Assembly: GCA_938092125.1 (NCBI GenBank)
Contig: CALKMQ010000154.1
Span: 1 to 24,598 of the forward strand
Direction of reading: 5' to 3'
DNA: 24,598 nt
Origin: an uncultured bacterium
GTDB taxonomy: Bacteria > Fidelibacterota > Marinisomatia > Marinisomatales > UBA1611
The notes under the pieces were generated by a model that saw nothing but the letters and a program-made list of their open reading frames with translations, did not search any database and was not told where the DNA came from. A program made the translations under genes and the position numbers. Shown here in pieces: positions 15,810 through 23,851 of this stretch; within the stretch, counting starts at the first letter, position 1, and each line of letters opens with the position of its first letter.

Positions 15810-16499
15810 TTAAATACTTACCATTTTTTGAGGTTTTTCTTGAATGATTGAGTTTTGCTTATCTACAAAAAACACCTTGGAATCTTTAAAAAATGAAATG
15901 TTTTTATAAGGTGAATCATCTACAAAATGAATAGCTGCGCCATCTTCAATGGCATACACTGATTTTATCTTTTCATGCTCAATAAATTTATGAACGCTTG
16001 GTCTTCTATCTTTTTCTGAATCATAGTGCGGACAACAACTCCCTGGCAATATTCCCAGACAATCAATATAATTTAAATTACTTGCCCAAGAATCAGTAAT
16101 TCCGGTATCAAACCAACAAATAGCGCCTGCGCTAACGCCGGCTAAGATGGTGCCCTTGCTGTAGGCCTTGATTAAAAGCTTATCTAATTTCCATTCCTTC
16201 CAAACAGCGAGCATGCTTTTAGTATTACCACCTCCTACATAAATTATATCAGCCTTATTGATTAACCCCTCAATTCTTGGCGTTCTTTGAAAAAGGTTTA
16301 AGTGACTAGGGTTACAATTTAGGCCATTAAAGCATGAGTAAAATTTTACTGTATATGAATTATCCTCAGCGCTTGCCGTCGGAATAAAAAGAATATTTGG
16401 CTTACTTACGCTTGACTGATCAATTATATATTTTTCTATTATTCTTTGATTTGGATTTCGACCAAAACCGCCACCACCTATAGCTATAATTTGTTTCAT
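15810..16499 (-). CDS. Peptidase E-like serine peptidase (family S51)
   Basis: The 229-residue cytoplasmic protein has the class-I-glutamine-amidotransferase-like fold of alpha-aspartyl dipeptidases. It shows an N-terminal IAIGGGGFG, YVGGGNT near 87-92, the nucleophile Ser123 in LAGVSAGAICWF, and His158 in GSCCPHYDSE. An acidic IEDGAAI segment follows near 184-190. It resembles the Bacillus YgaJ branch more than E. coli PepE, and may cleave Asp-X dipeptides; cyanophycinases of the same superfamily are longer. It is the first gene of the minus-strand run, with a perfect ATTGTATACAAT palindrome 18 bases upstream of its ATG. Confidence 0.85.
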   Translation of the reverse strand: MKQIIAIGGGGFGRNPNQRIIEKYIIDQSSVSKPNILFIPTASAEDNSYTVKFYSCFNGLNCNPSHLNLFQRTPRIEGLINKADIIYVGGGNTKSMLAVWKEWKLDKLLIKAYSKGTILAGVSAGAICWFDTGITDSWASNLNYIDCLGILPGSCCPHYDSEKDRRPSVHKFIEHEKIKSVYAIEDGAAIHFVDDSPYKNISFFKDSKVFFVDKQNSIIQEKPQKMVSI

Positions 16500-16517
16500 A
16501 TTTCAATTAAAGGGTTG

Positions 16518-16529
16518 ATTGTATACAAT
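16518..16529. promoter_or_regulatory. Perfect palindrome ATTGTATACAAT upstream of peptidase E gene
   Basis: This exact 12-base palindrome lies 18-30 bases before the peptidase ATG. It may be an operator overlapping the -10 region of the minus-strand operon; a TATAC core is available as a -10. It shares the ATTG...CAAT outer arms with the palindrome at 16779-16792. Confidence 0.4.
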
Positions 16530-16713
16530 TAAAATTAATTTGAATATTTATGTATTCATGTATTAATTATTTTTTTATTTACCTTGAATACCATTAATAA
16601 CTTCGCGTATTTTTTAATAGAGACGGAGTTTAGAAGGAAAACAAATTTTCATATTTTTTCTGACGACATTGACAACTTTTTTATCATCCCAATAATAAAC
16701 GGGACAAAATTTC

Positions 16714-16740
16714 TTGCCTATCTACTCTCCCTAATATAGT
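16714..16740 (+). promoter_or_regulatory. Candidate sigma-70-type promoter for rng
   Basis: TTGCCT (16714-16719) and TATAGT (16735-16740) are separated by 15 bases; the A/T-rich TATATA run directly downstream could serve as an alternative -10 at a longer spacing. The hexamers are imperfect, so this is only the best candidate seen. It would give a leader of about 80 bases containing the G+C-rich palindrome. Confidence 0.3.
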
Positions 16741-16778
16741 ATATATAAATTGCCTTTATGTTGGTACTGCTCGCACCC

Positions 16779-16792
16779 ATTGCGCGCGCAAT
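16779..16792. promoter_or_regulatory. G+C-rich perfect palindrome in the rng leader
   Basis: ATTGCGCGCGCAAT is an exact 14-base palindrome, 34 bases before the rng ATG, in an otherwise A+T-rich spacer. It could be a protein-binding site or part of a leader structure. The rng Shine-Dalgarno site TAGGTGA is at 16814-16820. Confidence 0.45.
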
Positions 16793-16826
16793 CCTATTAT
16801 AAGGGCCAATAAGTAGGTGAATTATA

Positions 16827-18356
16827 ATGAAAAAAGAAATTTTTATTAATGAAAGTATGGGTGAAACGAGAATTGCTATCCAAGAGGATGGTCAAATCGT
16901 TGAAGTTTACATTGAGCGTCAAGATAAACAGCGTATGGTTGGGAATATCTACAAAGGCAAAGTCGAAAATGTTTTGCCAGGTATGCAAGCAGCATTTGTT
17001 GATATTGGATATGACTTAAATGCCTTTTTACCTTTTTCAGAAATTGCAAACCCAGATTACATAATAGAAGATGATTCGGAAGAGAATAAAAAAAAGAGAG
17101 GTAAACCGGAAAATATTGAAGTTGATCTGCGAACAAATCAAGAAATCTTTGTTCAAGTTATTAAAGAGCCTTTTGCAGGAAAGGGCCCTAGAGTTACCAC
17201 TGAAGTAGCAATTCCAGGAAGGTTATTAGTTTTAGTCCCTTACGAGAACTACATTGGTATATCAAAAAAGATATGGGATAAATTTGAAAGAAGACGATTA
17301 AAAAAGATAGCTAAGAATCTTAGACAAAAAGACACTGGAATCATCATTCGAACTGTTGCAGAAGGAAAAAGTGAAGAGCATATAGTAAATGATTTTAATT
17401 CTCTTTTAAATAGCTGGGTCAAAGTAGCAAAGGTTGCTGAAAATGAAAACGCCCCAGCGTTGGTTTACGAAGACTTAGAAACAGCTTCAAGTGTCGTAAG
17501 AGACCTACTTACACCAGATGTTGAAAAAATTATAATTGACTCAAAAAGACTTTTCAAAAAAACACAAAAATATCTTGAAGAAGTTTCTCCCAGTCTTGCC
17601 GATCGGCTCGAATTGTATAAACTAAAACTACCACTTTTCGAAAGTTTTGATATCGAATCAGAAATAGAAAAATTAATGAGACCAAAAGCTTGGTTAAAAA
17701 GCGGTGCCTATCTAATTATTGAAAAAACAGAAGCAATGGTAGTTGTAGATGTGAATAGCGGAAAATTTGTTGGGAAAAAACTACATGAAGATAATTCTCT
17801 TAAAATTAATCTTGAAGCAGCTCGAGAAGTAGCTAGACAATTAAGACTAAGAGATCTTTCCGGATTGGTTGTCATAGATTTTATAGATATGCGTCATGAA
17901 GAAAATAGGAAAAAAATATATCATGAACTTAGAAAAGAGCTTAGAAAGGATAGAGCCAAAGTAGCAGTCTCGCCAATAACAGAGTTTGGATTATTAGAGA
18001 TGACAAGGCAAAGAATACGGGTCAGTCTCTTGGATTCTATGAGTGAAGAGTGTCCTTCATGTTTCGGGTCGGGTAGAATTATTTCAAAAGAAGCACTCAT
18101 TACCAGAATCGAACATTGGCTTAGAAGATATAAAAGCAAGCACAGAGACTTAAGAATTATTTTGCAATTACATGAAGAAAATGCACATTATATAGAAAAT
18201 GACAAGAAAAATATTTTAAGAGGATTAATGTGGAAAAATTTTGTTCATATCAAAATAGAAACGAACAAAGATTTAAGAAGAGATGAGTTTAGATTTATCA
18301 AATCAAGATCAGGAAAAGATATAACAAATGAAATGTCACTTGATAAGGATGCTTAA
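16827..18356 (+). CDS. rng: Ribonuclease E/G family endoribonuclease
   Basis: The 509-residue enzyme cuts single-stranded A/U-rich RNA in rRNA maturation and mRNA decay. An S1 RNA-binding domain covers about 36-125 (GNIYKGKVENVLPGMQAAFV). The DNase I-like catalytic domain carries the metal-binding Asp308 in VVVDVNSGKF and Asp351 in VVIDFIDM. The zinc-link CPSCFGSG (Cys409, Cys412) joins subunits in this family. The length matches RNase G and the catalytic half of RNase E, without the long degradosome scaffold. Its ATG has a good site, AGGTGA, 6 bases upstream. It leads directly into rplU and rpmA. Confidence 0.95.
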   Translation: MKKEIFINESMGETRIAIQEDGQIVEVYIERQDKQRMVGNIYKGKVENVLPGMQAAFVDIGYDLNAFLPFSEIANPDYIIEDDSEENKKKRGKPENIEVDLRTNQEIFVQVIKEPFAGKGPRVTTEVAIPGRLLVLVPYENYIGISKKIWDKFERRRLKKIAKNLRQKDTGIIIRTVAEGKSEEHIVNDFNSLLNSWVKVAKVAENENAPALVYEDLETASSVVRDLLTPDVEKIIIDSKRLFKKTQKYLEEVSPSLADRLELYKLKLPLFESFDIESEIEKLMRPKAWLKSGAYLIIEKTEAMVVVDVNSGKFVGKKLHEDNSLKINLEAAREVARQLRLRDLSGLVVIDFIDMRHEENRKKIYHELRKELRKDRAKVAVSPITEFGLLEMTRQRIRVSLLDSMSEECPSCFGSGRIISKEALITRIEHWLRRYKSKHRDLRIILQLHEENAHYIENDKKNILRGLMWKNFVHIKIETNKDLRRDEFRFIKSRSGKDITNEMSLDKDA

Positions 18357-18385
18357 ATAGGTTAAGTTTGCCAGCTTTAAAAGTT

Positions 18386-18739
18386 ATGTATGCAATAGTA
18401 AATATATCAGGTAAACAATTCAAAGCTGAAAAAGGTTCTAAGCTTTGTGTACCAAAGTTATCATTAGAAGAAGGAAAGAAAATTGTCCTGGATGATGTAT
18501 TAATGGTCCATGATGGAAAATCTACAAATTTTGGCAACCCAAAAGTAGCTGGTGCAAAAGTCACTGCTACAGTCATTGATCATGGCAGAGAAAGAAAAAT
18601 TTTAGTTTACAAGAAGAAGCGACGAAAAGGATATGCTCGTAAAAATGGTCATAGACAATGGTATACTAATTTAGAAGTCCAAAATGTTCAAATTACGAAA
18701 GCTAAACCAGCAGCTAAACCTAAGAAAGAAGATAAGTAA
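18386..18739 (+). CDS. rplU: 50S ribosomal protein L21
   Basis: From the ATG at 18386 the product begins MYAIVNISGKQFKAEKGSKL, the normal L21 N-terminus, and has 117 residues. A TTG at 18368 would add six residues (MPALKV) that L21 proteins do not have, so the ATG is preferred. KKKRRKGYARKNGHRQ is the conserved rRNA-binding block, followed by a Lys/Ala/Pro-rich tail (AKPAAKPKKEDK). It is 29 bases after rng and 5 bases before rpmA, the usual L21-L27 pair. Confidence 0.97.
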   Translation: MYAIVNISGKQFKAEKGSKLCVPKLSLEEGKKIVLDDVLMVHDGKSTNFGNPKVAGAKVTATVIDHGRERKILVYKKKRRKGYARKNGHRQWYTNLEVQNVQITKAKPAAKPKKEDK

Positions 18740-18744
18740 ATCTC

Positions 18745-18996
18745 ATGGCACATAAAAAAGGTCAAGGTAGTTCAAGGAATGGAAGAGACTCTAATGCAAA
18801 ACGTCTTGGATTAAAAGTAGGAAATGGGCAATCAATTCTAGCCGGTTCAATCATTCTTAAACAGCGTGGAACTAAGGTTCACCCTGGTACCAATGTTAAA
18901 AGAGCAAATGATGACTCTTTATTTGCCCTTAAAGATGGAATTGTTGAGTTTAAACGCAAGGGTAGAGATAGAAAAGTTGTAAACATAGTAATCTAA
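18745..18996 (+). CDS. rpmA: 50S ribosomal protein L27
   Basis: The 83-residue protein starts MAHKKGQGSSRNGRDSNAKR, the standard L27 N-terminus, which reaches the peptidyl transferase centre. ILKQRGTKVHPGTNV is the conserved core. There is no N-terminal cleavage extension of the Firmicutes type. It follows rplU by 5 bases and is followed by an intrinsic terminator. Confidence 0.98.
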   Translation: MAHKKGQGSSRNGRDSNAKRLGLKVGNGQSILAGSIILKQRGTKVHPGTNVKRANDDSLFALKDGIVEFKRKGRDRKVVNIVI

Positions 18997-19028
18997 CATT
19001 AGATTTATTTGGTATAGTAAAAATAATT

Positions 19029-19055
19029 AAAGCCTCACTCTTGTGAGGCTTTTTT
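19029..19055 (+). terminator. Intrinsic terminator after rng-rplU-rpmA
   Basis: AAAGCCTCAC and GTGAGGCTTT form a perfect 10-base stem with a TCTT loop, running into TTTTTT. It is 33 bases after the rpmA stop and separates the ribosomal unit from mdh. Confidence 0.92.
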
Positions 19056-19118
19056 GTTATAAAAAAATATTCATAGCTTTAAAGAGGCCTTTCAATAAAA
19101 TAATGGAGAAATAAAATC

Positions 19119-20054
19119 ATGGGTAGAAAAAAATTAACAATGATTGGTGGTGGACAAATTGGTGGAAACTTAGCTCTCATAGCCGCTCAGAAAGAGCTCG
19201 GAGATGTGGTTATATTTGACATCCCTCAATCCGAAGGCATGGTTAAAGGGAAAGCATTAGATATCATGCAATTAAGACCTCATGACGGTTATGATTCTGA
19301 ATTATCTGGAACTTCAGACTATAGTGATATTAAAGGATCAGATGTTGTTATTATAACAGCTGGTATCCCAAGAAAACCTGGCATGGATAGAGAAGATTTA
19401 ATGTCAATTAATCTTGGCATTATAAAAGATGTAGCCTCCAATGTTAAAAAATATGCCCCAAACGCGTTTGTAATTGTTATATCAAATCCTTTGGATGCAA
19501 TGGTATATGCTTTCCATAAAGTTTCTGGTTTTGATAAAAGTAAAGTAGTTGGTATGGCTGGTGCTCTAGATTCAGGTAGATTTCGCGCGTTTTTAGCTAT
19601 GGAAACTGGGCTTTCTGCGCAAGACGTTAGTTGTATGGTATTAGGAGGTCATGGAGATAGTATGGTACCAATAACACGATTAGCAACCATTGGCGGAGTT
19701 CCAGTAACTGATTTGATTGATGCAGATAGACTTAAAGAAATCGAAGATAGAACTAGGTTTGCTGGTGGAGAACTGGTAAAACTATTCGGTAATGGATCTG
19801 CATTTTATGCTCCTGCCCAGTGCGCTATTGAAATGGCTGAATCTTATCTTAAAGATAAAAAAAGAGTTATCCCTAGTGCAGCACTTTGTGAAGGGGAGTT
19901 TGGAATAGATGGCTACTTTATCGGCGTGCCAACAGTAATTGGGTCTGGTGGAATTGAAAAAATAATAGAATTTAGTCTTACAGATAAAGAAAAATCAGAC
20001 TTAGCTAATACTCTGGACGCGGTGAAAAAGACAGTTGCAGAAACGAATTTATAA
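19119..20054 (+). CDS. mdh: Malate dehydrogenase (LDH-like, NAD-dependent)
   Basis: The enzyme interconverts malate and oxaloacetate in the TCA cycle. The 311-residue protein has the nucleotide-binding GGGQIGG loop (10-16), Asp34 at the end of the second strand giving NAD rather than NADP preference, the substrate-binding R85-KPGMDR91 and Arg154, Asp151, and the catalytic His178 in LGGHGDSMVP. R85 in the GIPRKPG loop marks malate rather than lactate as substrate. It belongs to the LDH-like MDH group found in Chlorobiota, Bacteroidota and alphaproteobacteria. A GGAGAA site lies about 10 bases before the ATG. It is preceded by a terminator, so it should have its own promoter in 19056-19118. Confidence 0.96.
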   Translation: MGRKKLTMIGGGQIGGNLALIAAQKELGDVVIFDIPQSEGMVKGKALDIMQLRPHDGYDSELSGTSDYSDIKGSDVVIITAGIPRKPGMDREDLMSINLGIIKDVASNVKKYAPNAFVIVISNPLDAMVYAFHKVSGFDKSKVVGMAGALDSGRFRAFLAMETGLSAQDVSCMVLGGHGDSMVPITRLATIGGVPVTDLIDADRLKEIEDRTRFAGGELVKLFGNGSAFYAPAQCAIEMAESYLKDKKRVIPSAALCEGEFGIDGYFIGVPTVIGSGGIEKIIEFSLTDKEKSDLANTLDAVKKTVAETNL

Positions 20055-20096
20055 AGTTCTTAAACCTATACTAGGAGCCTAGACATTATCTAATAT

Positions 20097-21332
20097 ATGA
20101 AATTCACACTAAGCTTATGGCTACTTCTATCTTATTCATTCTCTCAAGATATTTTTGTTCAAGAAGAAGAAAAAAACCTTTATAGATCTGCAGTCGAGTA
20201 TAGCTTTGATGAAGTATTAGATAATGGTGCTTATACATTTATTTTAGAAAAAATAAACGGTGTTATAAATATTATTGGCCATGCTGGCTCAGGAACACAT
20301 TTAATCATTGATAATAAGGTCCATGCCTTTAGCAATAAAAATGCAATTTCTATACTTAGAAATAGTCAAATAAATGTTTATCATGATGAAAATGAAAAAA
20401 TAATTCGTATCAAAAAAGCCTCCGATAAGTATGATCATAAAATCATTTCAAAAATTGATTTACACCTTCCAATTAATTCAAATATAAGAGGAGAAATAAA
20501 AAATAGTGACTTATCAATAAGTAAACTAAGAGGTACATTTGCAATAAAATCAGAGAGTACCGATTCAAAATTGAGCAACTTATCAGGTAATATTAACTTT
20601 AACACTGAGGGCGGTAATATTATCGCAAATAAACTGTCTGGTTCTGTTCAATTAAATGTAATTAGTGGAGACATAGACCTATTTGATTGTAGTTCAAACA
20701 CAATAACAAGTATTGAAAATGGTAATATCATCATTAATAGCCTAAAGGGTAAACTTATATCAAATACTACATTGGGAGAAACTCTGATTTCAAATATTGA
20801 AGGTGCTCTTTGTGAAATTAATATAAATGTAGGAAGCCTTAAAATTACCAATTGTAAATCAGACCTAAGCGCCAAAATTGATATTGGAAATATTGAAGTC
20901 AATAGCCTTCACGGCTCAATGACAATTTTTACAGGAAAAGGCCAAATTAAATTAAATAATATTATAGGCAATGTTAATTGTAACACAAACTTTGGAAATG
21001 TAAATGGCACAAACCTCTTTGGTAAAGTAATTGCTAACTCTGAATTTGGAGATATTATAATTAATAAGGGTTACAACTCATTTTTAACTGACCATTCAAT
21101 TGATTTAATTACAAAGCGCGGTTCAATTTCAATTCGCTTACCTTCAGATTTACCATATAGCATAAATTCCCAATGCCATAATCTAGAAACGAAAAGTGCT
21201 ATCAATTCAGAGATACCCCTTGAAGAGGAGTTTTTGGCCGCCAAGGTCGTGGCACTAGGTAAAATAAAAGAAGGTACAATAAACTGCAACCTGTCATCAA
21301 ATTATGGACCAATATCAATATATACTAATTGA
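20097..21332 (+). CDS. Secreted DUF4097/toastrack-type beta-solenoid protein
   Basis: The 411-residue protein starts with a signal peptide (MKFTLSLWLLLSYSFSQ, cleavage probably after SFS). From about residue 120 it is built of regular 20-23-residue units of the type xGxIxIxxxxGxxxxxT, for example LSGNINFNTEGGNIIANKLS, LSGSVQLNVISGDIDLFD and IGNIEVNSLHGSMTIFT. This is typical of DUF4097/DUF2807 beta-helical domains. There is no C-terminal membrane anchor or sorting sequence, so it is probably periplasmic or surface-exposed. Homologous domains occur in envelope-stress modules (Lia/Psp-like), but no such regulator is nearby. It lies 42 bases after mdh and 12 bases before a second protein of similar type. 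Confidence 0.75.
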   Translation: MKFTLSLWLLLSYSFSQDIFVQEEEKNLYRSAVEYSFDEVLDNGAYTFILEKINGVINIIGHAGSGTHLIIDNKVHAFSNKNAISILRNSQINVYHDENEKIIRIKKASDKYDHKIISKIDLHLPINSNIRGEIKNSDLSISKLRGTFAIKSESTDSKLSNLSGNINFNTEGGNIIANKLSGSVQLNVISGDIDLFDCSSNTITSIENGNIIINSLKGKLISNTTLGETLISNIEGALCEININVGSLKITNCKSDLSAKIDIGNIEVNSLHGSMTIFTGKGQIKLNNIIGNVNCNTNFGNVNGTNLFGKVIANSEFGDIIINKGYNSFLTDHSIDLITKRGSISIRLPSDLPYSINSQCHNLETKSAINSEIPLEEEFLAAKVVALGKIKEGTINCNLSSNYGPISIYTN

Positions 21333-21344
21333 TAACAGACTTAA

Positions 21345-22220
21345 TTGAATATTCGATTTCTAATAACTTTTTTTCTTATATCTCTATTTATATATGGCGA
21401 TTCAAAAAATATAAAGTCTTTAGAATATCAATATAAATTAAAAAAATATGATGCTATTCGAGTGTATTTTGATTGCAGTATTGGGAATTTAAAAATTAGA
21501 CCAAGCAATAATCGGTATTTTATCGATGGTGATATATTTTATAACGCTGAAATGCCAGAACCACAGTTAAAGTTTTCAGATAAAAATAATATTGCAAGAT
21601 TAGATTTAAAGATAAAACCAAATAGCTCTAGTGCCTCGACAAGATTGTTAAGCAATTTGATTGATAAAGGAAATAATAACTATAAGATAAATTTTCAATT
21701 ACCAACAAAAATTGCAACTGATATGAATTTTAACTTTGGATTAGGTAACGTTGATCTAGATTTTTCAGGCATACGTATTTCTAATTTAATTATGGATTGT
21801 GGGTTAAGCGATGTCACTCTTGTATCAAAAAAACCAAACATTATTAGTTGTGATAATATTCAAATTTCTACTGGTATCTCTGACTTTAATAGCGTCGGAT
21901 TAGGAAATTTTAATTCTTCTAAATATACTTTTGACGTGGGCATGGGATCTGCAGAAATAGATATGTCCGGGTCAGTAAATAACGATACTAGTGTAAAAAT
22001 AGAAGTTAGCGTTGGATCTCTAGAACTAAGACTTCCCTCAAACACAAATATCAATCTATCAATAAATCAAAATATGCTTAGTTCAGTTAATGTAAAAGAT
22101 TTAGTATCAACAGGAGACGGTAGATATGAAAGTAAAAACTATCAAAAACGTTGGTCATCAATGAAAATTGAAATTTCAGTTGGCATTGGCTCAGTAGATG
22201 TATCGACTATAAAAAAATAG
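21345..22220 (+). CDS. Secreted LiaF/toastrack-like protein
   Basis: The 291-residue protein begins with TTG at 21345; no ATG is available near a sensible start, and the first 20 residues (NIRFLITFFLISLFIYG) form a signal peptide. The mature part resembles the C-terminal beta domain of LiaF and DUF2154 proteins: an N-terminal strand ending YDAIRVYFDCSIGNLKIRP, then repeated short strands with G-x-G-x-V/I turns, such as FGLGNVDLDFSG, VGMGSAEIDMSG and VSVGSLELRLPS, and a similar closing strand VGIGSVDVS. The membrane-spanning N-terminal half of true LiaF is absent. It follows the DUF4097-type gene by 12 bases, so the two are probably one operon and may act together. It ends 4 bases before the convergent queG. 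Confidence 0.68.
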   Translation: MNIRFLITFFLISLFIYGDSKNIKSLEYQYKLKKYDAIRVYFDCSIGNLKIRPSNNRYFIDGDIFYNAEMPEPQLKFSDKNNIARLDLKIKPNSSSASTRLLSNLIDKGNNNYKINFQLPTKIATDMNFNFGLGNVDLDFSGIRISNLIMDCGLSDVTLVSKKPNIISCDNIQISTGISDFNSVGLGNFNSSKYTFDVGMGSAEIDMSGSVNNDTSVKIEVSVGSLELRLPSNTNINLSINQNMLSSVNVKDLVSTGDGRYESKNYQKRWSSMKIEISVGIGSVDVSTIKK

Positions 22221-22224
22221 TAGA

Positions 22225-23154
22225 TTATTTATCAGCTTTTTTTACATTACTAATATTTCTTTTTAATCCATTTAATTTTGTTCGCTTCGCTGCGGAGTTT
22301 TTAAATATAGAAGTAAAATCTGATTGGTTTATATTTTCCCATTTTTGATTAGTATTGTTAACAATATCACTTCTCGGTTCAAAATGTTTCTCTTCGCTTA
22401 TTTTTGAAAATGAAATATTCCAAGGACAAACCTCTTGACAAATATCACAACCATATATCCAACCATCTAGATTGTTCTGCTCCTCCGGAAATTCACCTCG
22501 ATGTTCAATCGTTAAATAGCTTATACATTTATTTGCATCTAAAACATATTCGCCTAATGCCTGAGTCGGACAAGCATCTATACAAGCAGTACAACTACCA
22601 CAAAGGTCTTTTGTAAATGATTCATCAATATCTAAATCAAAATCAATTACTAACTCGCCCAAGAAGAGCCAACTACCGAAATCAGGACTTATCAAATTAG
22701 TGTGTTTACCTTGCCAGCCCATCCCGGCTCTTTGAGCCCATACTTTTTCCATAATTGGTGCAGTGTCAACGCAAACTAAACCCTTAGCATTTGGCATGCT
22801 TTGCTTAATGAATTCAAGTAAGGAAAAAATTTTTGATTTTATAACAGAATGATAATCATCCCCCCATGCATAATTACTAAATTTATAATTACTTTTCAAA
22901 TCTGATTGATCTTTACCAACATAATAATTCATCCCTAAAGAGATCACAGTTCTAGCTTCAGAAAAATAATTAAAAATATTCCCTCGCTCTGATTTTCTTT
23001 TTTCAACCCATGCCATTCCAGCATGCTTTTTTTCATCAAGCCATTGCTTAAGTTTTTTATTTTCAGCTTTTGTTTCAGCAGCCCTAGCAATACCAACCTT
23101 ATGGAACCCAAGCTCAAATGCTTTTTTTTTTACATCTTCTGAATTTATTGTCAT
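22225..23154 (-). CDS. queG: Epoxyqueuosine reductase
   Basis: The enzyme does the last step of queuosine synthesis in tRNA, reducing epoxyqueuosine with cobalamin and two [4Fe-4S] clusters. Cluster ligands are C185-GSCTACIDACP (Cys185, 188, 191, 195), Cys210 and C236-DICQEVCP (Cys236, 239, 243). Asp130 in VCVDTAPIMEK is the likely catalytic acid. At 309 residues it lacks the C-terminal HEAT-like repeats found in the 380-residue E. coli and Bacillus enzymes, as in other short forms. The stop lies 4 bases from the convergent LiaF-like gene. It may share a transcript with the two genes upstream, which are 7 and 18 bases apart. Confidence 0.95.
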   Translation of the reverse strand: MTINSEDVKKKAFELGFHKVGIARAAETKAENKKLKQWLDEKKHAGMAWVEKRKSERGNIFNYFSEARTVISLGMNYYVGKDQSDLKSNYKFSNYAWGDDYHSVIKSKIFSLLEFIKQSMPNAKGLVCVDTAPIMEKVWAQRAGMGWQGKHTNLISPDFGSWLFLGELVIDFDLDIDESFTKDLCGSCTACIDACPTQALGEYVLDANKCISYLTIEHRGEFPEEQNNLDGWIYGCDICQEVCPWNISFSKISEEKHFEPRSDIVNNTNQKWENINQSDFTSIFKNSAAKRTKLNGLKRNISNVKKADK

Positions 23155-23161
23155 TTAATAA

Positions 23162-23833
23162 TTAATTATATAGAAGCCCTAAATAGATAGAAAGGAAAAC
23201 TCTATTGTAGTTATTCGTTATGCTGTATGTTTTTAAATCAACGCCTTTTTGATAGTTAATAGTCTCGTTAAAGACCTCATATCCAAAAATTAGTCCAGTA
23301 ATTAATTTTTGATTTAATTGACTAGATACATCAATACTTGTTTCATATCCATTCTGATCAAAAGAGCTATAAAGTAAAAAATTAAAATCTTTTTTATTTA
23401 GAATACCAAAGTTTGGTTTAAACCAAGCCTCATATTCTAAACTTTCATCTTCAAAAAAAGCGTATAAGGAAAAATCTTTGATATCTAAACCAATATAAAT
23501 TTCTGTTGATTTTTTTATTTGATTTTCAAAAGTAATATTTTGGCCAATTCCAAAATCAATTGATACATTTTTCAATAAAGTGTTACTCAGGCCAAAAGAG
23601 TTATTTGAAATCAACCTTGTATTAGTATAATAGTCTATCTGACCAAGCCATATATTTCCATAAACGCCATATTTATTTTCTATATTAGCAAATGCCTCTA
23701 AATCAATTCCATTATCATAAATATTAAAAATTCCACCAAAGTTATACCCCTTATCTACAACCACAATGCTTTCAATATTTGATTGAGCATTTAATATGGT
23801 TAAGAAAAAAATAATTAATAGAAATTTTTTCAT
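23162..23833 (-). CDS. Hypothetical outer-membrane-type protein with signal peptide
   Basis: The family is not recognised. The 223-residue product starts with a clear signal peptide (MKKFLLIIFFLTILNAQ). The mature part is rich in alternating hydrophobic/aromatic strands (YGVYGNIWLGQIDYYT, FSLYAFFEDESLEYEAWF, KDFNFLLYSSFDQNGYETS) and ends VFLSIYLGLLYN. This suggests a small eight-stranded outer-membrane barrel; the terminal Asn rather than Phe/Trp is unusual, so another beta-rich secreted fold is possible. It lies 7 bases before queG and 18 after the NUDIX gene, so cotranscription is likely. Confidence 0.6.
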   Translation of the reverse strand: MKKFLLIIFFLTILNAQSNIESIVVVDKGYNFGGIFNIYDNGIDLEAFANIENKYGVYGNIWLGQIDYYTNTRLISNNSFGLSNTLLKNVSIDFGIGQNITFENQIKKSTEIYIGLDIKDFSLYAFFEDESLEYEAWFKPNFGILNKKDFNFLLYSSFDQNGYETSIDVSSQLNQKLITGLIFGYEVFNETINYQKGVDLKTYSITNNYNRVFLSIYLGLLYN

Positions 23834-23851
23834 TTTATTTAGCTTTTCTTA

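Larger units (their letters stand above)
16500..16826. other. Divergent intergenic control region between the peptidase E operon and rng
   Basis: This 327-base stretch holds no convincing gene. It separates two operons transcribed away from each other and must contain both promoters. It contains an ATTGTATACAAT palindrome near the peptidase gene, an imperfect A/T-rich inverted repeat at about 16535-16566 (GAATA / TATTC core), a TTGACA at 16669-16674 without a good -10, and a G+C-rich ATTGCGCGCGCAAT palindrome in the rng leader. No tRNA or known riboswitch was recognised. Confidence 0.6.

Noticed and set aside
16669..16698. TTGACA with TAATAA as the rng promoter
   Set aside because: The -35 is perfect but the -10 is poor at 18 bases spacing; the 16714-16740 pair lies closer, although it is also weak.
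16500..16826. tRNA, small protein gene or riboswitch in the divergent spacer
   Set aside because: No cloverleaf, no frame with plausible codons and start, and no known riboswitch pattern was seen; only short palindromes.
18298..18576. Minus-strand open frame over the rng/rplU junction
   Set aside because: It overlaps two well-identified genes (rng end and L21) and its product has no recognisable features.
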